In this document: positions 7,653-15,235 of the stretch, piece by piece | Layout: the number at the start of each line of letters is the position of its first letter | How positions within the stretch are numbered: the first letter of the stretch is position 1 | From: UBA993 sp964436815 | GTDB taxonomy: Bacteria > Bacillota > Dethiobacteria > DTU022 | NCBI GenBank assembly: GCA_964436815.1 | Contig: CAYTER010000036.1 | Span: 1-23,057, forward strand | Length of the DNA stretch: 23,057 nucleotides | Direction of reading: 5' to 3' | The notes under the pieces: model-generated | Seen by the model: the letters and a program-made list of their open reading frames with translations, nothing else | The model's database searches: none | What the model was told of the DNA's origin: nothing | Program-made: the position numbers and the translations under genes

Positions 7653-8642
7653 ATGTTAAAAATAGGAATCAATGGTTTCGGGCGGATTGGCAGGCTCACC
7701 ATGCGGGCTTCAATGAAACAGGATCAGGTCAAGGTAGTTGCCGTTAATGACCTGGCCAACAATGTGACTTTAGCTCACCTGCTTAAGTACGATTCCACGT
7801 ATGGAGTCTTAAATGCGGAGATCAAAGGTGATGATGAAGGCTTTATCATCAACGGCGAACGAATCCGGGTTACCTCGGAACGTGAACCGGCGAAAATACC
7901 CTGGAAGGATGCCGGAGTTGATTTGGTTATTGAATCAACCGGTATTTTCCGCACCAAGGCTACTGCATCTGCTCATCTTAGCGCCGGGGCAGAGAGGGTC
8001 ATTATCACTGCGCCCGGGGAAGCCGACATTGTAATGGTCCTCGGTGTAAATGATCATCTTTATGACTCGGCCGAGCACTTTATAATTTCGAATGCTTCCT
8101 GTACTACTAATGCCCTTGCTCCCATAGCCAAGGTGCTGCACGAAAACTTCGGTATTAAAAAAGGGCTGATGAATACAACCCATGCTTACACTAATGACCA
8201 GCAGCTGCTTGATTTTCCCCATTCTGACCTAAGGCGGGCGAGAGCGGCAGCGGTTTCGATGATTCCCACCTCAACCGGAGCGGCAAAAACAGTCGGCGAA
8301 GTAATCCCGGAACTTAAAGGCAAAATCGACGGCCTGGCGATCAGGGTTCCGACTCCAACCGTATCCCTGGTTGACTTTGTCGCTGAGCTGGAGAAAGAAG
8401 TAACAGTTGATATGGTCAATGAAGCGCTGCGCAAGGAAGCGGCCGCTTCAAAATATTTTGATTTCAGTGATGAGCCCCTGGTTTCTTCAGACTTCAAAGG
8501 AAACCCATATTCATCGGTGGTGGACGGTCTGTCGACCATGGTGATCGGTGGTAATATGGCCCGGGTGCTTGGGTGGTATGATAATGAATGGGGCTACTCC
8601 TGCCGGGTTGTAGACCTCGCCGCCCTGATCGCTTCCAAATAA
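7653..8642 (+). CDS. gapA: Glyceraldehyde-3-phosphate dehydrogenase, type I
   Basis: Glycolytic/gluconeogenic enzyme that oxidises glyceraldehyde-3-phosphate with phosphate, 329 residues. Seen: NAD-fold start KIGINGFGRIGR, VNDLANN (the Asp typical of NAD-dependent forms, where NADP-dependent ones differ), the active-site SCTTNALAP with Cys150, the partner His in TTHAYTNDQ, and the C-terminal YDNEWGYSCRVVDL. ATG 7653 follows GGAGGG (7641-7646) at six bases. The frame is open 35 codons upstream into the PHP gene, but that stretch is not GAPDH-like. The gene stands 46 bases after the PHP gene and has no pgk or tpi beside it. A TATACT at 7609-7614 may be a -10 box, with no clear -35. Confidence 0.97.
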   Translation: MLKIGINGFGRIGRLTMRASMKQDQVKVVAVNDLANNVTLAHLLKYDSTYGVLNAEIKGDDEGFIINGERIRVTSEREPAKIPWKDAGVDLVIESTGIFRTKATASAHLSAGAERVIITAPGEADIVMVLGVNDHLYDSAEHFIISNASCTTNALAPIAKVLHENFGIKKGLMNTTHAYTNDQQLLDFPHSDLRRARAAAVSMIPTSTGAAKTVGEVIPELKGKIDGLAIRVPTPTVSLVDFVAELEKEVTVDMVNEALRKEAAASKYFDFSDEPLVSSDFKGNPYSSVVDGLSTMVIGGNMARVLGWYDNEWGYSCRVVDLAALIASK

Positions 8643-8677
8643 GTCCAGCAATGCACTTTATGAGGGGTCTTTAAACA

Positions 8678-8771
8678 CCCTCCCCCTTGAGGGAGGATCC
8701 AAAGCTCTCTCCCCTTGAGGGGTGATCCAAAGCTCCCTCCCCCTTGAGGGGGGAGGGTCGGGGTGGGGGTG
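8678..8771 (+). repeat. Tandem GC-rich palindromic repeats (three copies) with G-quadruplex motif
   Basis: Three hairpin units of the type CCCTCCCCC-TTGA-GGGGGGAGGG, with their TTGA centres at 8687, 8715 and 8744 (periods 28 and 29). Copies 1 and 2 are each followed by ATCCAAAGCT. Copy 3 is the longest and runs into TCGGGGTGGGGGTGA. The plus strand at 8748-8769 has four G-tracts with 1-2 base loops, a strong G-quadruplex pattern. A decayed partial copy (AGGGGCAGGGTTGGGGTGA) lies at about 8835-8853. The same family occurs at 11286-11330. The repeat makes a spurious reading-frame extension upstream of the DUF39 gene. Confidence 0.85.
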
Positions 8772-8873
8772 AAATATTATTTTAAAGTCTTTTCCAACTC
8801 CCCGACATCCGGTCATCTGACTCCCAGAACGGAAAGGGGCAGGGTTGGGGTGATCTATAAAGGAGGCGGCCAG

Positions 8874-10091
8874 GTGACAGTTAAACGCACCATCGAAGAG
8901 ATAAACGAAAAAATAAAAACCGGTAAGGTCGTGGTCTTTACGGCCGAAGAGATTATAACGGTAGTCAAAGAAAAAGGAGTAGCGGAAGCAGCCCGCACCG
9001 TCGATGTTGTCACCACCGGCACTTTCGGGCCCATGTGCTCATCCGGTGCATTTCTAAATGTTGGGCACCCTCAGCCGCGCATCAAATTAAACGAAGTAAC
9101 CCTAAACGGAGTTGAGGCCTATTCCGGAATTGCGGCTGTTGATCTTTATATTGGAGCAACCGCCCTGCCGAAAAACGATCCGGCCAACCGTAACTATCCG
9201 GGTGATTTTAGTTACGGTGGCGGCCATGTGATTGAAGACCTGGTTGCCGGAAGAGAGGTTCACTTGGAGGCCAGGGCTTACGGTACAGATTGCTATCCGC
9301 GCAAGAAATACGAAACGCTTTTCCGGTTAGATGAGATCAACGAAGCCATCCTCTACAACCCGCGGAATGCTTACCAAAATTACAATGTGGCGGTAAATCT
9401 CAGCCAGAAAACGATTCACACCTACATGGGCATCCTGAAGCCAAACCTGGGTAATGCCAACTACAGTTCAGCCGGGCAGCTCAGTCCGCTATTTAACGAT
9501 CCGCTCCTGAAAACAATCGGAATCGGTACCCGGATCTTCCTGGGCGGCGGCACCGGTTATGTAGCCTGGCATGGAACCCAGCATAATCCTTCGGTTGAAA
9601 GAGCAGAGAACGGTAACCCCAGGTACCCAGCCGCAACGCTTGCTTTGGTTGGCGACTTGAAACAGATGCAGCCCCGTTGGTTGCGCGGGTTAAGCTACCT
9701 TGGCTACGGAGCAACCTTGCAGGTTGGCCTTGGAGTGCCAATTCCTATTTTAAACGAAGAGATTATGGGCTACTGCGCTGTCAGTGATGCAGAACTGGTA
9801 GCGCCAATCGTTGATTACTCGAGCGCTTACCCCAACCGGGAAAGCGGCAACCTGGGCCATGTCAGTTATGCAGCCCTGAAGAACGGTAAAATAACAGTGA
9901 ACGGACAGGAAGTACCCACAGCTTCACTTTCCAGCTATGCCGGGGCGAGAGAAATTGCTTCTACCCTGAAAGGCTGGATTGAAAGCGGAGGCTTTGAACT
10001 TACTTCACCTGCAGCCGCTCTGCCTTCTGTGGAAGCAGGTATCAAATTTAAGCCAATGCCCGATCACGATCCTGAAGGGCGGGAGGAATAG
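8874..10091 (+). CDS. DUF39 (COG1900) homocysteine biosynthesis protein
   Basis: 405-residue protein of the DUF39/HcyS family, implicated in reductive insertion of sulfide into aspartate semialdehyde to give homocysteine in methanogens and some anaerobic bacteria. Seen: TGTFGPMCSSGAFLN with Cys55, then AYGTDCYPRKKYET with Cys140. Two conserved cysteines in these places are a family hallmark as I recall it. Further family-like segments are GGGHVIEDLVAG, LGGGTGYVAWHGTQHNP and VPIPILNEEIMGYCAVSDAEL. Only the DUF39 part is present, without C-terminal CBS domains. The start is GTG 8874, fixed by AGGAGG at 8861-8866; the frame continues 37 codons upstream, but only through the GC-rich repeat. The next gene begins two bases after the stop, so they form one operon. 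Confidence 0.93.
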   Translation: MTVKRTIEEINEKIKTGKVVVFTAEEIITVVKEKGVAEAARTVDVVTTGTFGPMCSSGAFLNVGHPQPRIKLNEVTLNGVEAYSGIAAVDLYIGATALPKNDPANRNYPGDFSYGGGHVIEDLVAGREVHLEARAYGTDCYPRKKYETLFRLDEINEAILYNPRNAYQNYNVAVNLSQKTIHTYMGILKPNLGNANYSSAGQLSPLFNDPLLKTIGIGTRIFLGGGTGYVAWHGTQHNPSVERAENGNPRYPAATLALVGDLKQMQPRWLRGLSYLGYGATLQVGLGVPIPILNEEIMGYCAVSDAELVAPIVDYSSAYPNRESGNLGHVSYAALKNGKITVNGQEVPTASLSSYAGAREIASTLKGWIESGGFELTSPAAALPSVEAGIKFKPMPDHDPEGREE

Positions 10092-10093
10092 CG

Positions 10094-10519
10094 ATGATAA
10101 AACAGAAAATAGTGCTTCGTTTCCCGCCGCATGTTGTTGAACAGCCGGTGATTTATCACCTGATCAAAGACTTTAATCTGATGGTCAATATCCTGCGTGC
10201 TGATATTAACCCGCGTAAGGAAGGCCGCCTGATGATGGAATTAAGTGGTGAAGATCCTGATTACCGTCGTGCTGTTCAATGGTTGCAGAAACAGGAATTG
10301 AGAATCATCAACTTAGAACAGCAGATCAGCTGGAGTGACGAGCGCTGCACCCATTGTGGCGCCTGCACTGTTATCTGCCCTACCGGCGCGCTGAATTTTG
10401 AACGCCCTGGAATGAAAGTGCGTTTTGAAGAAGAGAAGTGTATTATCTGCGAACTTTGCCTGCGGGCTTGTCCGGCACGGGCTATGGAAGCCCTGGCTGA
10501 AAACGCCAACGGCAGATGA
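10094..10519 (+). CDS. NIL domain protein with two [4Fe-4S] clusters (homocysteine biosynthesis partner)
   Basis: 141-residue protein. Residues about 1-76 form a NIL domain (a small ferredoxin-like substrate-binding fold also found in MetNI-type transporters). Residues 80-135 are a bacterial 2x[4Fe-4S] ferredoxin with CTHCGACTVICP (Cys85, 88, 91, 95) and CIICELCLRACP (Cys116, 119, 122, 126). It matches the partner of DUF39 in the aspartate-semialdehyde sulfhydrylation pathway (MA1822-type), where it probably supplies electrons or carries sulfide to the DUF39 enzyme. ATG follows GGGAGGAAT. It starts two bases after the DUF39 stop and its stop overlaps the next start (ATGA), so translation is coupled. 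Confidence 0.95.
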   Translation: MIKQKIVLRFPPHVVEQPVIYHLIKDFNLMVNILRADINPRKEGRLMMELSGEDPDYRRAVQWLQKQELRIINLEQQISWSDERCTHCGACTVICPTGALNFERPGMKVRFEEEKCIICELCLRACPARAMEALAENANGR

Positions 10520-11256
10520 GCAGCAGCCTGAGATTATACCGCCGGTACCTGACCGGCAGTCGTTTTTTTCCCTTTAATGTAAAGGTGAAAGAAACTGACC
10601 TCTGGATAGCCGTTAACAGTAAGGCTTACAGCGCGGAACTGCAGTCTCTGACCGAGACGGCAATCCTGAAGATCCGTCATCCTTTGGAACAATACCTTCA
10701 GCACAATCCTCAAATCGCTTCAGCTTTAAAGCCATGCCTGGTTGAACCGGATGCACCACCCCTGTTGTTGGAAATGGTCCGGGCCGGTAACCTGGCCGGG
10801 GTCGGGCCGATGGCGGCGGTTGCCGGGGCAATTGCCGAAGCGGTGGGATCATATTTGCTCAAGCTGGCTGAAGAAGTGATCGTTGAAAATGGCGGTGATC
10901 TGTTTATTAAAGTTAAAGAACCGGTAACGATCGGTATTCAGGCGGGCTCCTCAATCTTTAGCGGAAAGCTGTCGCTGCAGGTTGAACCGGAAAGAACCCC
11001 GCTCGGGATCTGTACCTCCTCGGGTACTGTCGGGCCATCGATCAGTTTCGGCCATGCCGATGCGGCTGTAGCTGTCGCTCCTTCCACAGCCTTAGCCGAT
11101 GCCGCGGCAACTGCCCTGGGCAACCTGGTAAAAGAGGAAAGTGATTTAGAAAAGGCAATCAGGTTCGCCCAAAAAATAGAAGGCCTGACCGGAGCTTTAT
11201 TGTTAATTGGCGATAGAATAGCTGCCTGGGGAGATATCAGGCTTCAGCGGGCATAA
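10516..11256 (+). CDS. UPF0280 (COG2122) ApbE-like protein
   Basis: 246-residue protein of the UPF0280 family, distantly related to ApbE-type flavin transferases. Seen: an N-terminal segment YRRYLTGSRFFPFNVKVKETD, the Gly/Ala-rich core VGPMAAVAGAIAEAVG, then VENGGDLFI and TSSGTVGPSISFGHADAAVAVAP, all typical of the family. The ATG overlaps the stop of the NIL/ferredoxin gene. From comparative and genetic work that I recall on methanogens and Desulfovibrio, this family is the third component needed for homocysteine made from aspartate semialdehyde and sulfide. Its exact reaction is not known; it could flavinylate or mature one of the other two. The full triad in one tight operon strengthens that assignment. 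Confidence 0.9.
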   Translation: MSSSLRLYRRYLTGSRFFPFNVKVKETDLWIAVNSKAYSAELQSLTETAILKIRHPLEQYLQHNPQIASALKPCLVEPDAPPLLLEMVRAGNLAGVGPMAAVAGAIAEAVGSYLLKLAEEVIVENGGDLFIKVKEPVTIGIQAGSSIFSGKLSLQVEPERTPLGICTSSGTVGPSISFGHADAAVAVAPSTALADAAATALGNLVKEESDLEKAIRFAQKIEGLTGALLLIGDRIAAWGDIRLQRA

Positions 11257-11285
11257 AGAATGTAAATAATAATTCCCTTGATTGC

Positions 11286-11330
11286 ATCCAAAATCCCTCT
11301 CCCCTGGAGGGAGGGGGCCAGGGTGAAGGG
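11286..11330 (+). repeat. GC-rich palindromic repeat (single copy) with G-quadruplex motif
   Basis: ATCCAAAATCCCTCTCCCC, then TGGAGGGAGGGGGCCAGGGTGAAGGG. It shares the ATCCAAA lead, the pyrimidine arm and the GGG-rich arm with the repeats at 8678-8771. The plus strand from 11309 has four G-tracts (GGG, GGGGG, GGG, GGG) with loops of 1, 3 and 4 bases. It lies in the leader of the carbonic anhydrase gene and creates a spurious upstream extension of that frame. Confidence 0.8.
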
Positions 11331-11355
11331 AAAACTGCAAGTAAGAGGGTTTGCC

Positions 11356-11862
11356 ATGCCCATCATTATCTACAAGAGCTATACCCCTGAACTAGATGAG
11401 GATGTCTTTATCTCACCCGGCTCCTTTGTAATCGGGCAAGTCAGGATTGGTGCCCGCAGCAGCCTCTGGTTTGGCGCTGTAGTCCGCGGCGATCTTGATC
11501 GGATCACGATTGGCGAAGAAACAAACCTGCAGGATAATGTTACCGTTCATGTTGACGGGGGCGAACCTGTTTCAATCGGAAACCGGGTTACCGTAGGGCA
11601 CAACGCTGTATTGCATGGCTGTACTGTCGAAGACGGGGTTCTGATCGGTATGGGGTCGGTGATCCTAAACGGCGTTTTAATCGGTCGTGACAGCCTGGTT
11701 GCTGCCGGCAGCCTGATTACTCCCGGTACGATCATCCCGCCGCGCTCCCTGGTGATGGGCTCACCCGGTAAGGTGGTGCGGGAGCTTGGAGACGACCAGC
11801 TGCCCTCCGTTGATGCTATGTACCGCCGTTACCTGAACCTGGCTGCTGATTATCGAATTTGA
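11356..11862 (+). CDS. Gamma-class carbonic anhydrase family protein
   Basis: 168-residue left-handed beta-helix protein of the gamma-carbonic anhydrase/YrdA/PaaY family. Seen: hexapeptide repeats (for example IGARSSLWFGAVVRGD, IGEETNLQDNVTVH, IGNRVTVGHNAVLHGCTVEDG), the three zinc-ligand histidines His65, His82 and His87, and the usual SLVMGSPGKVVREL near the C-terminus. It lacks the acidic loop of the Methanosarcina Cam enzyme, as most bacterial members do, so activity may be low or different. Start is ATG 11356 with AGAGGG six bases upstream; the frame runs 26 codons further back only through the repeat. It follows the homocysteine operon by about 100 bases and may be read from it or from its own promoter. 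Confidence 0.93.
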   Translation: MPIIIYKSYTPELDEDVFISPGSFVIGQVRIGARSSLWFGAVVRGDLDRITIGEETNLQDNVTVHVDGGEPVSIGNRVTVGHNAVLHGCTVEDGVLIGMGSVILNGVLIGRDSLVAAGSLITPGTIIPPRSLVMGSPGKVVRELGDDQLPSVDAMYRRYLNLAADYRI

Positions 11863-11932
11863 TCGCCACTTATTTTAAGCAACAGCCAGGTTTAATTGGG
11901 CTTCGGCACTGATAACTGTTATGCCTGTTCAG

Positions 11933-11961
11933 TTGAAGATTCGGGGCGATTGCGCTATAAT
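11933..11961 (+). promoter_or_regulatory. Sigma-A promoter of the tRNA-Thr gene
   Basis: TTGAAG (11933-11938), 17-base spacer, TATAAT (11956-11961). The start of the mature tRNA is 14 bases after the -10 box, so transcription likely begins around 11968. Confidence 0.85.
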
Positions 11962-11975
11962 GATAAACGAAAAAT

Positions 11976-12051
11976 GCCGGCATAGCTCAAATGGTAGAGC
12001 AGCTGAATCGTAATCAGCATGTTGGGGGTTCAAGTCCTCTTGCCGGCTCCA
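11976..12051 (+). tRNA. tRNA-Thr (anticodon CGT)
   Basis: 76 bases, CCA encoded. Acceptor arms GCCGGCA and TGCCGGC, D stem GCTC/GAGC, anticodon stem GCTGA/TCAGC with loop ATCGTAA (anticodon CGT, reads ACG), five-base variable loop, T loop TTCAAGT. The T stem has two G-T pairs. The discriminator base is T. The gene is not in an operon with other tRNAs. Confidence 0.97.
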
Positions 12052-12067
12052 TATTTTAAAGGGTTAG

Positions 12068-12104
12068 CGGGGTCCGGGTGTAATATCCGGACCCCGTTTG
12101 TCTT
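12068..12104 (+). terminator. Intrinsic terminator after tRNA-Thr
   Basis: Perfect 10-base-pair stem CGGGGTCCGG/CCGGACCCCG (12068-12077 and 12087-12096) with a nine-base loop, followed by TTTGTCTT. It closes the tRNA transcription unit. Confidence 0.9.
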
Positions 12105-12130
12105 CTGCGACTGACTATTATACCGCTTGA

Positions 12131-12159
12131 TTGTTTACAATCTAAACAGAAGTTATAAT
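12131..12159 (+). promoter_or_regulatory. Probable promoter of the FAD oxidoreductase operon
   Basis: TTGTTT (12131-12136), 17-base spacer, TATAAT (12154-12159). The -10 is consensus, the -35 is weak. It lies 41 bases before the ATG and just after the tRNA terminator, so the operon has its own start. Confidence 0.55.
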
Positions 12160-12199
12160 AATAATGAATGGTTTTAATCACAACGAATGAACGGGAGCC

Positions 12200-13810
12200 A
12201 TGCTGATTAAAGAACATTACGATGTAATCATTGTTGGCGCCGGTATTGCCGGATTAACTTCTGCTGCTTACTTATGCAAAGCAGGCCACCGTGTTCTTTT
12301 AGTGGAAAAGGAACATAAAGCAGGCGGTCTATTGGGGGCTTTTACTATTGACGGCCACCAGGTGGACCAGGGAGCACGGGGCATTATCAACTCGGGAATC
12401 TTCGTTCCCATGATCAAACAGCTGGGTTTGGAAATAGAGCTGATGCCCAACCCAATTAAGATAATTATCGGTGATCAGGCGATTGATTTTAAAAATGAAT
12501 CGAGTATTGATGATTACCGTGACCTGTTGAAAAGCCTTTATCCGGAACATCATTCAGACATTGATCAAATAATAAAAGAAATTAAAACAGTAATGGGTTA
12601 CATGGATGTCCTCTACGGCATCGAAAACCCTCTATTTATGGCAAAACCCTATGATTACGCTTACCTGGGTAAAACTCTTTTGCCCTGGATGGTAAAATTT
12701 ATCATTAAAATCCGCCAGGCAATGAGATTGATGACGCCCATCAACGATCACTTACGCAAAATTACCGCTAATGAATCACTGGTTCAGATTATCACCCAGC
12801 ATTTCTTCGAAAGCACGCCTACCTTTTTCGCCTTATCCTATTTTTCGCTTTTTCTTGACTACCACTATCCCAGAGGGTCAACCCAAACCATAGTTGATCA
12901 GATGGTAGACCTGATCGAAAAAGAGCAGGGGTTGATCAGGTTTGGGGAGGAAGTAATACAAATTGATGCAGCAAACAGGCAGGTTTTTGTAGAGAGCGGT
13001 CAACAATACGGTTATGATCAGCTGATTTGGGCTGCCGACTTAAAACACTTTTATCGTTGCCTCGATCTGAGTCACTGGCCTAACAGCTCTTTACAGCAAC
13101 AAATAGCTGAAAAACGGGCATTCTTAAACGATAAAAAAGGCGCAGATTCGGTTTTATCTTTATACCTGGTTGTGGATCAACCTCCGGAAACATTTCAATC
13201 GATCAACGGGCCGCATGCTTTCTTTACTCCTTCACCGGCAGGGCTTGCGGGAGTAGCTGTATCAGATTTGCTGATTGATCAAAGATCATTTACCGCTGAT
13301 CAGGAAGTGATCCTGAATTGGCTGGAAAACTTTATCAGGCTCAACACCTTTGAAATATCGATTCCTGCCTTAAGAGATACTACCCTCTCGCCACCTGGAG
13401 AAACAGCGCTGATCATCTCCTGCCTCTTTGATTACCGCTTGACTAAGCATATTGCAGATATAGGATTGTATGAACGGTTCAAAACAGAAATAACCGATCT
13501 GATCGTCTGTAATTTAAGTCCTTATTATCCCAACCTTGCCGGCAATGTCCTGAAAACGGTTCTAGTAACCCCGCTGACGATCGAGAGCCAGACCAATAAC
13601 ACCGACGGTTCGTTGACAGGGTGGTCTTTTGCCAATCAGGATTTTCCTGCCGAATACCGCTTTTTAAAAATTGCGCAGTCAGTGCATACCCCGATTGACA
13701 ACATTAAGCAAGCAGGACAATGGACCTTTAACCCTGCGGGTATACCGGTCTCAATCTTAACCGGTAAGCTGGCTGCCGATGCTGTAATTAAAGATATAAA
13801 AAGAAAATGA
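12200..13810 (+). CDS. FAD-dependent oxidoreductase, CrtI/CrtN (phytoene desaturase)-like
   Basis: 536-residue soluble flavoprotein of the phytoene desaturase/carotenoid isomerase/amine oxidase group. Seen: the N-terminal dinucleotide-binding motif VIIVGAGIAGLTSA with GAGIAG at 13-18, Glu36 (VEKEHKAGG) to bind the FAD ribose, GGLLGAF next, and the C-terminal FAD segment TFNPAGIPVSILTGKLAADAV. The substrate cannot be read; members desaturate, isomerise or saturate long hydrophobic chains. No phytoene or squalene synthase gene is in the window. ATG 12200 is the only start after an in-frame stop at 12188; its GGGAG is only two bases away, which is unusually close. The following two genes are on the same strand with 16- and 11-base gaps, forming an operon. 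Confidence 0.88.
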   Translation: MLIKEHYDVIIVGAGIAGLTSAAYLCKAGHRVLLVEKEHKAGGLLGAFTIDGHQVDQGARGIINSGIFVPMIKQLGLEIELMPNPIKIIIGDQAIDFKNESSIDDYRDLLKSLYPEHHSDIDQIIKEIKTVMGYMDVLYGIENPLFMAKPYDYAYLGKTLLPWMVKFIIKIRQAMRLMTPINDHLRKITANESLVQIITQHFFESTPTFFALSYFSLFLDYHYPRGSTQTIVDQMVDLIEKEQGLIRFGEEVIQIDAANRQVFVESGQQYGYDQLIWAADLKHFYRCLDLSHWPNSSLQQQIAEKRAFLNDKKGADSVLSLYLVVDQPPETFQSINGPHAFFTPSPAGLAGVAVSDLLIDQRSFTADQEVILNWLENFIRLNTFEISIPALRDTTLSPPGETALIISCLFDYRLTKHIADIGLYERFKTEITDLIVCNLSPYYPNLAGNVLKTVLVTPLTIESQTNNTDGSLTGWSFANQDFPAEYRFLKIAQSVHTPIDNIKQAGQWTFNPAGIPVSILTGKLAADAVIKDIKRK

Positions 13811-13826
13811 AGAAAGGAGTCAGCCT

Positions 13827-14303
13827 GTGAATCAACAAAACAATCTCAATAAAGAAGACACTTCTATGCATGAGCCTTTGTCGGTAGAGTTAGTTTATTC
13901 TTTATGGTCAAAAACCTATAATACCCAGGGGGAACCGGATTGGTCACACCTTTTTCCCTATTATGATCCAGAGATCATTTTTCAGGATTCCATCCAGCGC
14001 GTAGAAGGCAAGGTTGCTTTTATGGCCATGTGTCAGCGGCTGGCCAAACGCTGCAAGAGTTTAAATATGGAGCTGTTAAATGTCCTGAAACTGGATAATA
14101 TTATTATGCTTGAATGGATTATGACCATGTCCTTTACTAAGTATCCGAGCACGCCGCTCTATGGAAGCAGCAGGCTGACGCTAAACGAACAGGGTTTGAT
14201 TGTTGAACAACGCGATTATTTCGATTTATGGGGAGATATATTTAATAATATCCCTCGCTTTAATAAAATGTATCGTAAGTTTTTAAAGAAAAAATTTGGC
14301 TAA
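13827..14303 (+). CDS. NTF2/SnoaL-like protein
   Basis: 158-residue protein with the size and pattern of a cone-shaped NTF2-like (SnoaL) domain at about residues 18-145: an N-terminal helix (VELVYSLWSKTYN), the FPYYDPEIIFQDS strand-loop usual in this fold, a central helix (VAFMAMCQRLAKRC), and two long strands (LEWIMTMSFT and GLIVEQRDYFDLW). The last motif, ending in a Tyr/Phe-Asp pair, is common in this family. It may be an isomerase, a hydratase or only a binding protein. The GTG start is fixed by AAAGGAG seven bases upstream; an internal ATG at codon 14 is possible. It sits between the FAD oxidoreductase and the SDR, so it probably acts on the same compound. Confidence 0.75.
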   Translation: MNQQNNLNKEDTSMHEPLSVELVYSLWSKTYNTQGEPDWSHLFPYYDPEIIFQDSIQRVEGKVAFMAMCQRLAKRCKSLNMELLNVLKLDNIIMLEWIMTMSFTKYPSTPLYGSSRLTLNEQGLIVEQRDYFDLWGDIFNNIPRFNKMYRKFLKKKFG

Positions 14304-14314
14304 GGAGACCAGCG

Positions 14315-15235
14315 GTGCCCCGATTTGAATTACCGGATGAACTGATTTTTTTAAAAAACCGAAAACTGCCTCAAAAACAAAGCGCTGCCCCGATGACCGG
14401 TAAAGTGGTTGTCATCACCGGTGCCACTTCAGGGGTTGGTTTCCAGGCTGTTCAGCAGCTGGGTAAAAATCAAGCCCAGCTGGTGATGATTAACCGTAAT
14501 GCCGAGAAGTCCACCCTGCTTAAGCAGCAACTGGAATCCGCATACAGTGTTAAAGTCGATGCAGTGCTGGCAGATTTAAGTGACCTTGATCAGGTTAGAG
14601 AAGCAGCAGATTATATTCTCAGGAACTATCCGAGAATCGATGTGCTGATCAATTGTGCAGGTATGCATTCAACCAGGGTAACCCATACTGAAAAAGGATT
14701 CGAAACCGTTTTTTGCGTTAACCATCTTGCTTCTTTTTTGTTTACTGAGCTGTTATTGGAAAGAATGAAGGAAAGTGCGCCTTCAAGAATCCTGCAAGTC
14801 AATTCAGAAGGGCATCGTTTCAATGGGCTGGATTTAAACGACCTGCACTGGAAAAAGCGCCGCTATACCGGACTGAAGGGCTATGGAGCATCGAAAACGG
14901 CTCAGTTATTAACCCTGTGGGAGATGGATGAAGCCCTTCAGGGGACAGGGGTTACCATTAATGCCATGCACCCGGGGGATGTAAAAACCAATATTGGCAA
15001 CAATAACGGGTTTATCTACCGTCTTTTCAGGCGGTTAATGGTCAATCCTATGTTGGGTGATCCTAAAATCTCAGGTGAGTCAATTTATTACCTGGTTGCT
15101 GATCCGGCCATGGAAAAGACAAGCGGCAAATTCTTTCACCTTACCGTTGAAGAAAAACCGGCCAGTCATGCACTTAACCGTCAACTGGGTAAAGAGATTT
15201 ACCGGCTCAGCAGAGAATTAACCGGGCTAGCGTGA
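14315..15235 (+). CDS. Short-chain dehydrogenase/reductase (SDR), retinol dehydrogenase-like
   Basis: 306-residue classical SDR. Seen: the cofactor loop TGATSGVG (35-42), Arg61 in MINRN, which favours NADP(H), NCAG (113-116) in place of NNAG, catalytic Ser164 in QVNSEGH, and the Tyr190-x-x-x-Lys194 pair in GYGASK. After the active site comes AMHPGDVKTNIG. This pattern is closest to retinol-dehydrogenase-like members acting on hydrophobic alcohols or ketones. The first 27 residues precede the Rossmann fold. GTG start with AAGGAG seven bases upstream. Last gene of its operon; its final nine bases overlap the end of the convergent acyltransferase gene, with no terminator between them. Confidence 0.9.
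   Translation: MPRFELPDELIFLKNRKLPQKQSAAPMTGKVVVITGATSGVGFQAVQQLGKNQAQLVMINRNAEKSTLLKQQLESAYSVKVDAVLADLSDLDQVREAADYILRNYPRIDVLINCAGMHSTRVTHTEKGFETVFCVNHLASFLFTELLLERMKESAPSRILQVNSEGHRFNGLDLNDLHWKKRRYTGLKGYGASKTAQLLTLWEMDEALQGTGVTINAMHPGDVKTNIGNNNGFIYRLFRRLMVNPMLGDPKISGESIYYLVADPAMEKTSGKFFHLTVEEKPASHALNRQLGKEIYRLSRELTGLA

Noticed and set aside
8186..8539. 117-codon minus-strand frame inside gapA
   Set aside because: Shadow of a strongly conserved GAPDH; Ser/Thr-rich low-complexity translation and no ribosome site.
8678..8771. CRISPR array
   Set aside because: Units are self-complementary and abut with 10-base links identical to each other, not unique spacers of regular length.
8763..8873. 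37-codon N-terminal extension of the DUF39 protein
   Set aside because: It is translated GC-rich repeat; a strong AGGAGG sits seven bases before GTG 8874, and family proteins start there.
11278..11355. 26-codon N-terminal extension of the carbonic anhydrase
   Set aside because: Also translated repeat sequence; AGAGGG before ATG 11356 and family alignment fix the shorter start.
11976..12110. tRNA-Thr as an integration site for an island carrying the FAD/NTF2/SDR genes
   Set aside because: No integrase and no second copy of the tRNA 3' end was seen within the window.
12187..12210. Seven-codon leader frame (ATG 12187) overlapping the FAD oxidoreductase start
   Set aside because: No ribosome site precedes it and the overlap may be chance; noted only because the main start has a poorly spaced one.
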